64,000 bases of DNA from Brachionus plicatilis (lineage: Eukaryota > Rotifera > Eurotatoria > Ploima > Brachionidae). The notes below the pieces were generated by a model. It made no database searches. It saw only the letters and a list, made by a program, of their open reading frames with translations, and had not been told where the DNA came from. This document shows positions 20,851 to 32,518 of the stretch, piece after piece (position 1 is the stretch's first letter; each line of letters opens with the position of its first letter). The stretch lies in assembly GCA_010279815.1 (NCBI GenBank), contig QEOQ01000226.1, forward strand, positions 522,239 to 586,238. The letters run 5' to 3'. A program made the translations under genes and the position numbers.

Positions 20851-22471
20851 TCTTTCAGAAATAATTTCAGTTTAAAATTGAATTATAACATTGAAAAAAT
20901 TTTTTTCCAACAAAATTAAAATAAAGATAATGAAACCTTATATTCATTATAAATTTTTAGCGTGAAAATTTAAATTTGATCATTAACTTCAAAAAAGTTT
21001 TCTAAAAAAAGAAATTTAAAATTTGAATGAAAGTCAAATTAACTCATTTTCTGACTTTTCACTTAAAAATCATCAGAGAAAAAAAATCGTCGAAGACTAA
21101 TTAAATTTTCCGCTAAATGCATATTTAATTAATTTTATTTTTACTCTTAACTAAAAAATGTAGCCGACATTTTTTCATGACATTAATTGTTAACTATCGC
21201 CAAATTAAAATAAAAATAAAAAAAATAATACAAAATTTAATTTTTTATAAAAAAATTAAAATTTTACAGATCAACTTACAGGTAAAAAAATGTTTGTCTT
21301 TCATCATTTGAAACGTAACATTAATAGCTACTGGTTTTAAATTTGAGTAAAATTATATATGTATCAAGTAAGCTTTATTTTCTTTACAATTCGTGTCAGG
21401 TAATCAAAATTTTAAAAATTTAAAATATGTTTTATCATGGTGAAAAATCTCGTTGTTTCAAAACTCAAACTGATAGAAGCTTGATTTAAGCAAGAAATAA
21501 TTGTCTAAGAATACATAAAAAATTAAAATTGTAATTCATAATTTAAAAATTGATGTCGAAAAAAATTAAAATTTTTATTAAGTTGCTCTTGTTTCATTAC
21601 CAAGGCTTTGATTTAAATATGAAAGAAAAAAAATTCAAAATTAAAATTTTGTGGTGGAAAATTTTTAATTTTTGATGACAAAAAATTTAAATCCATTTAC
21701 TCTCTTAATAAATGAAGACAAATTTCGGCATTGTGAATTTTCAAAAAAAAATTCCAATACAAAATTTTAAGACTTGATTAACAATGGAAAATTACATTTT
21801 TTGTTATTCTTAATTTTTAATTACTTTAACCGGTCTAAACATGCAAGTTGTATTTCTTTACAATTCAAAATTCATAATCAAAATTTATTTAAGAAGTGAT
21901 GAAAGATTTTTAACATTTAAATAAATAAATTTACAAAATTGCATACAAAAATTCCAATTAGAAAAGATCATAGTTCCAAAAAAAAGAAATCTCAAAATAT
22001 TGATATTATATTTGATCATTAAAATTTTATGTGTTAATAAAAAATAACTTTTATATTTTGAATTTGGTGAAGCATATCTTTTTTCATTTTGTTTCATCAT
22101 CAAAGTTTAAAAAGCTCAAATTTTTTAAATCTAAATTTTTGAAAGATTTGGATGAAAATTCACAATGCCATAAATTTCTATTAAATAAGGATTGGAATGA
22201 CACGTATGCAACACAACTCTCTATCATGTTTTTGATTATCTTCACTAACTTTTTATTATTAAATTTATTATTATTTTGAAAATTTTATAAACTTCATTTC
22301 GAAGCTTGTCAGGTACACCCTAAGTATTTTGGCTTTTTCAATTTTTTTCATAAATCAAAATTGCTATTGTAGAACGCAGTTTAGGGGTAATATCTAATTT
22401 TTATGACCAAATACATAAAAATTTAAAACAATATTTCAATGTTTTATTATAATAATATCATAATTAGACCA
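20851..22471. other. AT-rich intergenic stretch
   Basis: No gene that I can support. Short open frames at 21885-22279 on both strands lack domains and look like chance. Confidence 0.5.
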
Positions 22472-22759
22472 AAAATTTTTGGCTTATATTTTTTGGGGGT
22501 GACAAATTAATTTTTTTTAAGATGACAAAAATAACTAAAAGTGGTGACTAATTTAATTTGTTTTAGCTGACTATAAAAAACTAATTATTCTGATAAAAAA
22601 ACTAAACGACTGACAAATTTATATATTGAGATGACTTTTTTATAATTTTTCACTGACAAAATAAAACTTATTTGTAGACAAAAAAAACAAATTTTAGTGA
22701 TGAAAATATTTATTTAAATGACAAAATATAAAAAAGTAAAAAAATATAAACGATTAATT

Positions 22760-23065
22760 TTTTTTAATTTTTTTCCCTGAGTTGTTGATTTCTTTGGTCT
22801 TCTTCGTTTTTTTGGTAAATCCACTGTAGCTTCGACTGTAGCTTGTACTGTAGCTTCAGCAACATATTCTTTCTCAATGACTGGATCGCTAGGAGGCTCT
22901 TGTTCGACTACTGCTTGCTAAGGATTGGATTCATTATCTGAACTGCTCAAATCACAATCGTTTGGATAAAACAAAGCTGCTTTTTGTTTTTTTGGTCTGC
23001 TTCTTTTGCGTTTCTGACCGATTGAAATTGTTTTAGCTTCTGGGATAATGCAAAGCTTGTAACCT
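22760..23065 (-). pseudogene. Basic AT-hook-like C-terminus of a MULE protein
   Basis: Minus-strand frame reads GQKRKRSRPKKQK, an acidic linker, one in-frame stop, a run of repeats EATVQATVEATV and then DLPKKRRRPKKS. The two RPKK-type basic motifs just before the terminal repeat mirror the architecture at 17396-17497 (RGRP motifs before a terminal repeat), so both are probably C-termini of Mutator transposases. Confidence 0.5.
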
Positions 23066-23074
23066 TTTAATCTT

Positions 23075-23526
23075 TAAAAAAATTACTAAATAAAAGATGA
23101 AAATATTAAGTAATATAGAAGAAATAGCCAATAGAAGAATTTTTGATATTATTTTCTGAAAATGAATTTAAGCAAGGAAAAGAATAGTCTAAGATTGATC
23201 CGACTAAAGATTTATATAAATTTCCTAGTGTGTTTTGATTGAGACCTCACTTTTTGTTTGACAATATCTTAATAATATTTAGTCTTTTATTGCAGCGTTC
23301 TTTAATTTCGTCTACCAGTATATTAAAGTTTAACTTAGAATCAAATTTAATACCAAGAAACTTGATGCCTTTTTGGCTCACTATTCTGTTTCCATAAATT
23401 TTTAAGTTTAGATTATCACTCTCTTTTTTGTACCTAGAAAAGACTACTGAACACGACTTTTCAACTGATATCTTCATTTTCCATTTAATAAGCCATTGTT
23501 CTAGTTCGTTGGTGTATTTATTAATT
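23075..23526 (-). pseudogene. LINE family B reverse-transcriptase fragment
   Basis: Minus strand reads ELEQWLIKWKMKISVEKS, GIKFLGIKFDSKLNF, IKERCNKRLNIIKILS and, after a stop, TLGNLYKSLVGSILDY. This is the post-catalytic and thumb part of a LINE polymerase. The segment LYKSLVGSILDY matches the fragment at 42905-43265, placing both in one family. 5' and 3' truncated. Confidence 0.75.
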
Positions 23527-23554
23527 ATTTATTATGTATTTATTATTTATTAAT

Positions 23555-23640
23555 TTTACTAGCCATGCTAAATTTATTATTTTTATTTATTTGTTTTCTG
23601 TACCGAGCTAGAGCTCCTTCAGAATAAGTTAAAAAAAATA

Positions 23641-23682
<42 letters not shown>

Positions 23683-23830
23683 AAAATAAAATAAAAATAA
23701 AATAAAATAAAAATAAAATTAAAGTTAATAAAATGAGATAAAAAAAAGAATCAAAATAAAGTAGATAAGCTAAAAGAATGAAAGTTGAAAAAATTATCAG
23801 TGAAGTAATTTGTTTGTCACCTAGTTTAGT
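23555..23830 (-). mobile_element. LINE family A 3' UTR fragment with long A-tract
   Basis: On the minus strand this carries a hairpin (GGAGC TCTA GCTCG, 23600-23616) followed by an AATAAAAATAATAAAT tail. That is the same layout as the 3' ends at 1336 and 37361. Upstream in its own sense lies a roughly 40-bp poly(T) (poly(A) on plus, 23640-23680) flanked by AAATAAAATAAAAATA words like the 3' UTR at 1425-1460. A 97-codon frame over it is an artefact of the poly(T). Confidence 0.6.
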
Positions 23831-23999
23831 GTTCATTAGTCATTAGTCATTAATTAAATGAGTCACCATTTTTTTGGTTAATCTGTCGAAAATATTTAAT
23901 TTATCACTCAATTAGTTTAATTATCAGTGAAGTAGTTTGTTTGTCACCTGGCTTAGTTTTTTTGTCAGTCCATTAAATGATGGCCAAAATTTTTGTAAT

Positions 24000-25400
24000 T
24001 TTAAATTTTTATTCTATATTTTTGGAAAATATTGAATTTAAAATTATTAATATAATTGTATAATTTATTATGATTTTTAATTTTAATTTGAATTTAAAAT
24101 TTTTTCCATTTCATAATTCTTAAAAAATATTTTTAAACATTTTTTTAAATAAATTAATAAATTTCAAATTAATTAATCAATAAACAAATTTTTCTTTTTT
24201 ATAATAATTTCAATCGCTAATTGTGAAAACTATTTTAAACCATTGTTGAAAACCAAAATACAACTTCAGTAGTCTCTTTTTTAATTTTTTTAAATTGGAG
24301 TCTTATTTTAAAGACAAGAGTAGCTACTTTTGACGATTTTAGTTAAAAATGGGTGTATAGTAAATTCATATAATTAGGAATAAATGTGTCAAAAAAAATT
24401 TAACTTTTATTTTGACTATTTACAACCGATGTTGATTATACGCTTAAACAAAATAAAACTAAATTATTTGGTCATAATAGCTGAATTTTGGATATGTTAA
24501 AGAGGAAAAAAAATGATTAAAACGAACTCAAACAAGTTGTACGATGATGGAGTATGGGGATTAAATACGAAAAGCTCCATGAGCCTTCAACCTTAAATTT
24601 CACCATATCTGGTTTAAATTTTTTTCTAAAATTTCTATAATTAAAAGCTTGTATAAACTTTAAAACTATATACAAAGTTTCCTTCATTAGTAAAATAGAA
24701 TATTTAATAAAATTTTAAAATTAATTTCTTTTAAATTTTTTACCAACAGTCAATTAAAAAATAATTATGAAGAAAAAATTATAATGCATATTTATATAAT
24801 AGAGATAAAGAAATTTATAATTTGAAACTAATTATTGAAAAAATATTAATTGAAAACTAAACAATTAAATAATTTAAAAAAAAAACTTTGATCTGTGATT
24901 TAAAATTTCTATTTTAATTTTATTTAGGCGTAAAGATGGACATGTTTTAACAGTAACATTAATTAATTATTTTTTTCGTTAAAAAAAATTTAAAGAAAAT
25001 ATAAAAAGTTTATAAAGTAAGGCTAGAACTAATTATTTACATTTTAAGTTTATGATCAAATCTTCAAAAATTTTTTCATTTAAAAAAAGGCAAAAGTTTC
25101 TATTGGGATCTACAAAATTTTTTATAAAGATTTTTGAAGTATTTAATTGTCATATTTTATTTTAATTATCTATTTTTTAATTTTTAAATAAAATTTCAAA
25201 CGGAAATCTAAATTCAAAAAAGTAAAAAATTTAAATTTTCTTTAATCATTTTATTTCAAAAAAAAAAAAATATATTAATGTTAAAATTATTTTCTAAAGA
25301 CAATTATAAAGCTTTAAAATAAATAAAATAAAATTTTTGTATCAAAATTGTTCAAATGATTAATTATAGCCAAATTTTTTGTTAAAGATGACTCGGCAAA
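24000..25400. other. AT-rich intergenic stretch with dispersed repeat copy 2 at 24925-25065
   Basis: Only the repeat shared with 20695-20850 was recognised. Confidence 0.5.
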
Positions 25401-25421
25401 AAAAGAGGAAATTTTTTTAAT

Positions 25422-25736
25422 TTATTTTTTTTTGCCAAATAATCTTTTAAAACGAGTACTGAGTCCTTTTTTTTTCTTTATTTTATTCTCATTAGAACCA
25501 CTCATTTGATTTCGATTTTCGACTGCTCCGAATTGAGAATCAACAGGTTCAAATTGAGGATTATTTTGTGAAAAATCACTGTTGCTTTGGTACCATTCAT
25601 GTTCTATTTGGTTGGCAAATGGAAACATATCGTTCAAATCGCCAGTTTCAATGACCAAATATTCTGAACATGGATCGATGTTCAAATAAATTTCTTCATA
25701 ATAAAAATCATCTTCGTCCACAATTTTAACAAACAT
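25422..25736 (-). CDS. Small protein with acidic body and basic tail, unknown
   Basis: A 104-aa frame from ATG (MFVKIVDEDDFYYEEIYLNI). The body is rich in Asp/Glu and aromatic residues, the centre is Asn/Gln/Ser-rich (YQSNSDFSQNNPQFEP), and the C-terminus is strongly basic (KIKKKKGLSTRFKRLFGKKK), resembling a nuclear-localisation or amphipathic basic helix. It is better structured than the chance frames nearby, but I recognise no family. It could be a complete small gene or the last exon of a larger one. Confidence 0.45.
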   Translation of the reverse strand: MFVKIVDEDDFYYEEIYLNIDPCSEYLVIETGDLNDMFPFANQIEHEWYQSNSDFSQNNPQFEPVDSQFGAVENRNQMSGSNENKIKKKKGLSTRFKRLFGKKK

Positions 25737-25769
25737 TTTGGCCAAATTCAAAACAAATTTTAAACTGCG

Positions 25770-26910
25770 GCTTTTCTTTCTTTATTTTTTATATAATTTT
25801 AGCAATCAATTCAAGCGAAAAAGAAGCTTTTTTGATTCACAATGGGTGAAAATGAATCAAGGCAAATTTATGATAAAAAGAATTTACATTAGAGGAAAAA
25901 ATGGTTCTCATTTTTGAAAGAGTTTTAGTTTTTTTAAAGGGTTTTCTAATTGTGTTAAATTATAATTTTTTAATTTCGTTAACAAAAAAAATAAAACTTG
26001 GTAAAAAATATTTGATTTGAAGGAATGACTAAGCTCCTTTCAACCTGCCTGAGTATTTCCAAAAATTAAATAATGATTGTGGCGTAGCTTGTCGTTTAAC
26101 AAAATATTTTGAATTATTTTGGTAATTATCAATTTGCGCCATTTTTATTTGGCAACGTAATGAGATTTGGACTTAAATTAATTTAATTGAGTCAAATCAG
26201 TTTGCGTTGCGTAGATTTAGAAATTTTATAAAATGAATTGAATTTTAGATATGAATTGAAATTCTCTTGCATTTAAATAATTCAAGCTTTTGAAATCAGT
26301 AAGAAATAAAAAAATTTTTTTGAAACTGATCTAATTTAAATATGTAAAAAATTATGTCTTAAACTAAAAAAATAAAATAATGAAGGCTATTATTTCTTTA
26401 ATAAAAATCGTGACCGTAAAAATTATATTATTAATTAATTTTGTTTTGACAAATTTATATTGACTTTTAAGAAATTGCTACTCTTTTGAATTATTCTATT
26501 TCAGATTAATAATCTTCTTTTTAATCCAGGAAATTTTTTTTTATTTTATAAAAGATTTTGAAAGCTCTACCAAAATATTTATTTATCAAGATAAAATTTT
26601 TAACTTGAAAAATTACCTTTTTAAATTTTATTCCTGAATAAGGTTTTAGAATTGGAAAACACTCACACTATTTTATGTTTCAAATTAGTAATCTACGTAT
26701 ACGAAACCAGGGAAAAAATTTACAAATTAGCAATTTTAAAAATTTTTAGTTTATCTTACGAAATACTCCAAATATTCTGATCAATGGTCATATATTCTAA
26801 AAGAGCACAAATTTTTGCGGCAAAATCCGAAATCATTTGTAAAAATAAATATTTTTGAACTAGAATTTCGGAAAAAGCTGAAATTTTAGCCTTTTTGTGT
26901 ATCTTATCCT
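25770..26910. other. AT-rich intergenic stretch, nothing recognised
   Basis: No coding frame, repeat family or structured motif found. Confidence 0.45.
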
Positions 26911-26919
26911 AGGAATACC

Positions 26920-27057
26920 CACAGTTGTTTAAAAGTCCCAAAAATTGGTCCTGTACTTTTTTTTTGAAAAAAAAATTTAAAGTCTTTGCTCGGACTTTAG
27001 AAAAAAAAAAGTCCGGACTTAGCTTGACTTGAGACTTGTGACTTTTAAACAACTCTG
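26920..27057. mobile_element. hAT-type MITE, copy 3 (internally deleted)
   Basis: 138-bp copy of the 4324 family: CACAGTTGTTTAAAAGTC on the left, GACTTTTAAACAACTCTG on the right, flanked by GGAATACC (26912-26919) and GGTATACC (27058-27065), an 8-bp duplication with one mismatch. Confidence 0.85.
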
Positions 27058-27100
27058 GGTATACCTCACTTTGTCATTTAAAATATATCCCCTGGAACTA

Positions 27101-27276
27101 CAGTACAAATTAAAACTTACTTTTACGCATTTTGTTCTTCGACTCTTCCTTTCCTCAACTCTTTTTCAACTATTACTTACCTCGACTATTCTTTTCTTCA
27201 ACTCTTAGGATAGGAAAGGAAAAGTTGGGGAAGAGTTGAGGAAATGAAATGTACAAGTTAGTTTTAAATTGTACTG
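27101..27276. mobile_element. Foldback MITE with TA flanks, AGTTGAGGAAGAG family copy 2
   Basis: Starts CAGTACAAATTAAAACTTA and ends with the inverse of CAGTACAATTTAAAACTAA. TA dinucleotides flank it at 27099-27100 and 27277-27278. The core is inverted CTTCCTCAACT / AGTTGAGGAA repeats as at 7200-7455. The CAGT terminus and TA target suggest a pogo/mariner-type MITE. Confidence 0.7.
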
Positions 27277-27290
27277 TAGATAAAATTTTG

Positions 27291-27643
27291 GGTTTTGTGA
27301 AGTTCAGTACAAAAGAACTGAACAAAGTGTAAAAATAAATTTAATAGCTTTTTTTCTAGAAGTTTAAAAGTAATTCTGTGAATGCAGAATGGTGCAACAT
27401 TCAAAGTTGCATTAACTGTAAAACTCTGCTAATGATGTGCAAAATCTATGCAAAATGCACTACGCTCGATTATATTGAAATTTTAATTTCTGCTAAACTC
27501 TACAAATTTAGCAGATCTTGATATTTGATGCAACTTTGAATGTTGCACTATGTTGCATTTACAGAATTATGTTTAAACATTTAGAAAAAAAGTTATTCAT
27601 TTTTCTGTTCTTTTTATCATTTTGTACTGAATTTCACAAAACC
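27291..27643. mobile_element. Foldback MITE with perfect 9-bp TSD (Mutator-type), GGTTTTGTGAAG family
   Basis: 353-bp element whose whole length is two inverted arms (GGTTTTGTGAAGTTCAGTAC ... inverse of GGTTTTGTGAAATTCAGTAC). It is flanked by the perfect duplication AAAATTTTG (27282-27290 and 27644-27652). Other copies: 17498-17650 (partial), 52373-52870, and a scrap at 47648-47680. Confidence 0.9.
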
Positions 27644-27659
27644 AAAATTTTGAACGTTT

Positions 27660-29900
27660 TGTAGACTTAAACGTCTAAATAAATTGATTTATAAAACTCA
27701 TTTTTTCAACTTTTTTCTAATTTATTAATTCTTTAAGACTCAGTTAAGTGTATGTTTTATAAAGCTAAAAGGTTGTCAAAAATCTGGAAAATTCCTAACT
27801 GGACGACACGGACAACTTTTTGAACGGCAAAAATTTTTGGTGTTTTTATTTATCCACAATTAAGAAATAAAAAATTTTTTCATTATACTTTATATAAACA
27901 GTATATTTGGAGTTTTTATAAAGTCGTTTGACTTCTACTCATTTAAAATAAAATTTCGATATTAAACGTAAAATTAAATCGTGATGATTTAAAAGATCGA
28001 AAACTTGAATTAAAAATGAAATGTAGAAAAGATGAAAAAATACTTTTCTTTAGGAATTATTTAATTAAGTTTTAACCTAATTAGATCTTAATTTATTATT
28101 CGATCTTTAAGAAACGCTTTTTTAATAAAAATTTGATATAAAATCAAACATTTTTCAGCAAAATTTATAATCCTCTAAATATACCCCAATTGTAAATAAT
28201 TGGAAATATATTTTATGCAGTGACGCAGCCTGTAGGAATTGCGACTGAGCTGAACTGAGCTTATTTAAGTGGTTTAAAATTTTTTAATTAAATTAAGTGA
28301 ATTTTAAAATGTCGCAGAATTAATTCAAATAAACTAATTATTCACTTTTAACTAATTTTATTAATTTAATGAAAATTTATTCTTTTTAACCTTTATTTTC
28401 TCTTTTAAATTTTTGAGGAAAAATATAAATACAAATTCTAAAAATTAATTTAAGAAATTGTTTAAAAAAAATTAAATAACGCTTTTAAAATATTTTTAAA
28501 ATTTTAAAGGTGAAAAATTTCCACCTATTCTTAGATCTAAAATATGCTAATATTATCTGCAAAAGTAAGGAACACTTTTTATTGTAAAATAAAACCATTT
28601 TCAACAAAAGAAATTGCTTAGGGTCATTACTTTTAAAAAATTTCGTGGCAAACTAGAAATTATATTAAATTTCTTATTTATGTAATATTTAAAAAAATTC
28701 TTTTTGAAATAAAATACATAAGTTGTTATAAAAATAATTTAGTAATTTCATCATTTTTAATTTCAAATTAATTAATAGAAAAAGAATTTTTCAAATTTTC
28801 AAAGAAAACAGATTTGAATTTTTTATTTTAGGCTTGTTTCGCTCAATTTTTCCTAAGCTTCTCTTGTTTTGTTATTTATTAAACAATATTTATTTTAATA
28901 TTTATTTAATTTTTAGATTTTTCATGAAATATCTAGATTTATTTTGGAATCTTAAGGAGTATTAATTCTTTAAAGTGATTGAATATTTGTAAGCTTAAAG
29001 CAAAATAGATTATTTAAATTTTTTATTTATTTCCTTAATTTCGATTTATTTATTTAAAAAACGTTTAATAATATTTCGTTTTCCTTTACCATAATTATTT
29101 TCAATTATTTTACTGAATATTTAAGACCTGAAAAAAGAAATTAGAAAAAAATGATATTTTTTTGACCAATATAATAAACTTCTTATGTTCAATTTAAAGA
29201 AAATTAAAAAAATCTAATTTCGTCATTTTTATTATGATTTTAATCAATTAAGTTTTGATTATTTGATCATGATCATGAATTTCAAGTTGTCTTTCAAACG
29301 TAATAATTTTCTAATAATTTTTGTAATGAAATAATTTGGTTAGTTTAATTTCGGCGATTGCAAATTCATTAACTAAAATTACTAATTTTTTTCACCAAAT
29401 TTCATAGATAGATAGTTGAAAATGACTTGCTTTTAATAAAATTACTTAATTAGATTAAAAATATGAATTTATTTTAAAATAAAGTTTGATGCTAATTTTT
29501 TCAATATTTAATTATATTAAAAAAAAATTTAATTATAAAAAAAAAATATTAAAGTCAAGTCAATTGACTTGACTTTAAATTTTTTTTTTTTAAAAAAGTC
29601 AATTGACTTGACTTGACTTTGACTTGATGACTTTTGCCCTAGTCTGGTTTTTTTTTAAATAAAATCATGTTTAATTTATAATTTTAATACGATTTAGAAA
29701 AATAAATAGGAATAATATCGGTTAAGCAAATTTAGGAAAAAATTAGTAATTTTATTTAAAAGATAATAAATCGCCGTTTAATTTTTGTACTAAAATTTTA
29801 CATTGCCCAAACCCCGAGACTTAACACTTAGAAGCATTTTTATCTGTCAAATTTAGAAAAATTATTATTTAAATACGTGTTAAACAATTTTAAATTAAAT
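27660..29900. other. AT-rich intergenic stretch with a perfect palindrome near 29550
   Basis: No gene found. At about 29550-29640 a perfect 22-bp palindrome (AGTCAAGTCAA and its complement) is repeated inverted in AAGTCAATTGACTTGACTT and followed by GACTTTTGCCCTAGTCTGG. The last looks like a hAT-type terminus, but its partner was not found. Confidence 0.5.
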
Positions 29901-29935
29901 AAGAAAATTAATTTTTTTAAATTTAATCATTTAGA

Positions 29936-31582
29936 ATGATCGATTTTACTAATGAAGAAAATGTGGAACTTACTCCTTTCCAAATAGATATTGATATAAC
30001 AGAATCGTTTAGAGATTCATTAAGCTTACGAAATTATGACCTATTATACCTAGACCGCCTTAACAGCTATACAGGAATATACAACAGGTACATTCGCATC
30101 GAACTCATTAATGTCAATGTAGATCAGATCCCGTACAACTTTTTTGCAAATTGTACACATTTGGAACACTTGAATTTGTCCAAAAACCAAATCAGCAGCC
30201 TTGATAGCCATGTTTTCTTTTTCAACAAAAACCTTCGCTACATTGATCTTAGCAATAACCAGCTTGGCATCATTGATCTGACCATTTTCAGCCATTTTAA
30301 ATACTTAAAATCAATTTTTCTGCAAAACAACCTGATAACTCAAATAGATAACGAGTTCAGCAACGAAAATACACACTTGAAGTATGTTTATCTAACAGAG
30401 AACAAGATATACCGACTTGACTGTCAAATTTCGAACCGAAAAGTCAACTTGCTAAAATTGGATTTGTGCAAAAACAGAATTGAATTTATTTCCGAGAAAT
30501 TTTTCCAAGATCTGAAATGTGACTACATCGATTTGACCGAGAACCCTTTGTTTGATTTTATTTACTCAAAAAACATTGACGACAATATCAAATATTTTAG
30601 AGTTGACCACGACTATTACGAGAACAATTATGAAAATTTGCTGATGAGTTTGTTCGATCGCAAACAGCCATCAAAAACAGTGTACAAACTCGACAAAAGC
30701 TCTAAGCGCTACTACTACTATTTTGTGATAAATGACCTGTTCAAATGTGAAAAGGTAATGAGACGCCTGTTCTACAGCGAATCGAATTTTGTCTGCGCAA
30801 AATTCGAGGAAATTTTTGAGGAATACAAACTTGGCAACAAGACCATTCTGGACTTGTTAATTAAGCAGGAAAACTTTGGTCTTACAGACTTCAAAGAGTT
30901 CAAGAAAAAATTAGATTCGTTTTTGAAGGACCACTCGGTAGAAAATGTAGAAATGAAGTTTAAATGTAGCCAGTCTTTTATGGCACTGTGTGAGCGCAAT
31001 GACACTGAGTTGGTAGAAAAAATTTTTCCCATTGAAGCCATGTACCGCTTCTGTAAAAAATTCGAAACAGTAAGCTTGGAAGAATTTATCAAAAGTGAAG
31101 AGTACAATAAAGACATGATCTATTATGTCACTGACTCCAGTTTTTTGCTCAATATTGACTATGAAAAGTGTCTCAAGATAGCTTACGACAAAAAAAATAC
31201 TAAGCTTATATTTTATATTTTTTTGCTTATAAAATATACTCTCATAAATTCAAAATTTGATAAAGGAAATGACAGTGTTGACTATTTTAAGAGTCATAAA
31301 AATTCCTTTAAGTTGGACAAAATTTTGATTCAGTTTCGCGATGAGCCGAGTATGTCCGACTTTTTTTTTCAATTTTTATTCAATGAAAAAATGGTCAAAA
31401 AGTTCGAGTCGACCAAAGGCATTGTGTCTCGCACTAACCACTCGCTGTACGAATCGTGCAAACAAGAACTTTTGACAGCCTTGAGTTTGGTAAGACGGGA
31501 AAATTTGCTCAAAAATGAGCTTATACAAAAAATCTACAAGCAACTATGGTCCGGAGTGCCAAGATTTATGTACTCATATTAA
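29936..31582 (+). CDS. LRR protein with long non-LRR C-terminal half, unknown
   Basis: A 548-aa intronless frame from ATG, GC-richer than its flanks. Residues about 45-215 hold five to six leucine-rich repeats of the classical 23-24-residue type (HLEHLNLSKNQISSLDSHVF, LRYIDLSNNQLGIIDLTIF, LKYVYLTENKIYRLD, KLDLCKNRIEFISEKFF). Residues about 230-548 are charged, helix-rich and carry no LRR; a hydrophobic segment LIFYIFLLIKYTLI near 435 may be a buried helix. No signal peptide, so a cytosolic location is likely. I do not recognise the C-terminal half; its repeated short helices could be degenerate ankyrin-like. Next gene in the same direction is the TRPA-like channel 3 kb downstream. Confidence 0.75.
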   Translation: MIDFTNEENVELTPFQIDIDITESFRDSLSLRNYDLLYLDRLNSYTGIYNRYIRIELINVNVDQIPYNFFANCTHLEHLNLSKNQISSLDSHVFFFNKNLRYIDLSNNQLGIIDLTIFSHFKYLKSIFLQNNLITQIDNEFSNENTHLKYVYLTENKIYRLDCQISNRKVNLLKLDLCKNRIEFISEKFFQDLKCDYIDLTENPLFDFIYSKNIDDNIKYFRVDHDYYENNYENLLMSLFDRKQPSKTVYKLDKSSKRYYYYFVINDLFKCEKVMRRLFYSESNFVCAKFEEIFEEYKLGNKTILDLLIKQENFGLTDFKEFKKKLDSFLKDHSVENVEMKFKCSQSFMALCERNDTELVEKIFPIEAMYRFCKKFETVSLEEFIKSEEYNKDMIYYVTDSSFLLNIDYEKCLKIAYDKKNTKLIFYIFLLIKYTLINSKFDKGNDSVDYFKSHKNSFKLDKILIQFRDEPSMSDFFFQFLFNEKMVKKFESTKGIVSRTNHSLYESCKQELLTALSLVRRENLLKNELIQKIYKQLWSGVPRFMYSY

Positions 31583-31915
31583 CTTTTGCCTGTGTTATTT
31601 TTTGACATAATGATTTTAGTAATTTAATTCAAATTTATTTATTAGGTAGAATTTTATTTAAATAAGAATTAAATTCTCATAAAGTAAAGTAGAAACAATA
31701 ATATTTTATGTCATTTTTGTAAAAATTTTTTTTAACTTTATTTCGGAGATAGTCAAAATTGTCATATTCAAAATAATTATGGCAAAATTTTCAAAATAAA
31801 AAAAATCAAGATTGCCATTATAAAAATGTCAAACCAATCCTGATTTTATATTTCACTTTTTCTCTGACTCGAAAATTAAAAGTTTTTTTAAACTTTTTTT
31901 TAAACTTTTAAACTT

Positions 31916-32242
31916 TTAAAAAGAATTTTCCCATTTGTCCGGCGGTTTTCGGATTCTTCCTGGTCCAGGACATCGATTTTCCATGAACATCTTCCTTCTT
32001 TCACTGCACATTATGCTGTTTTCCTGGAAGAAATTTTCAGATGAAGACATGGCTTGAACTGCGAGGAAATCTGGCAAAATTATTAACCGACTGACTCTTG
32101 TCTGTACTACTTGGCTATCAAACATTCCATGAGTCATTCCGCAATACTGCAGAGAGTTCATATAACGTAAGATGGGGTAATTATTTAATTGGTTAATTGG
32201 GGGAGAACTTTTATTTTGTGAAATTGTATGAGAACTATACAT
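31916..32242 (-). CDS. Possible small protein or exon, unknown
   Basis: A 108-aa frame from ATG with unusually balanced composition and GC for the region (for example MTHGMFDSQVVQTRVSRL and RCPGPGRIRKPPDKWE). No domain recognised. Could be a real small gene, an exon, or part of a decayed element. Confidence 0.3.
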   Translation of the reverse strand: MYSSHTISQNKSSPPINQLNNYPILRYMNSLQYCGMTHGMFDSQVVQTRVSRLIILPDFLAVQAMSSSENFFQENSIMCSERRKMFMENRCPGPGRIRKPPDKWENSF

Positions 32243-32518
32243 CCAAGAGAGAAACGAAGTATCATTCTAAGTAGCTAACAGGTCAAGGAATCCAGATACA
32301 TAGTTTTTATTTTTCGTTTGTATACCATTCGTCTTAAAATCGATCAAGTTCGAAAAACTGGTGAAAATCAATCAAAAGTATAATTTGATTTACGCGCGAT
32401 AACTTCGGTTCGAAATGAGATTTTGCAAAATTATTTAGCCATTGCTAAGACCAACTAGGAACAACTTCAAATTAAGGGACAGAAAGAAAAAATTTTTTTT
32501 TTTGAAGCCAAATTCTAA

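Larger units (their letters stand above)
22481..23985. mobile_element. Mutator-like element with 9-bp TSD, AT-hook relic and LINE insertions
   Basis: Bounded by GGCTTATATT and ATGATGGCC ends and flanked by the perfect 9-bp duplication AAAATTTTT (22472-22480 and 23986-23994). Both ends are made of degenerate TGACAAATTAATTTT units spaced about every 25 bp. Inside are a minus-strand AT-hook coding relic (22760-23065) and two LINE 3' fragments (23075-23526 and 23555-23830). A shorter related element, 37216-38030, has the same ends. Confidence 0.8.

Noticed and set aside
23543..23836. 97-codon minus-strand frame with a long poly-Phe run
   Set aside because: The frame is an artefact of a roughly 40-bp homopolymer in a LINE 3' UTR.
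30050..31116. Minus-strand frames opposite the LRR gene
   Set aside because: Antisense shadows; the plus strand shows clear LRR periodicity.
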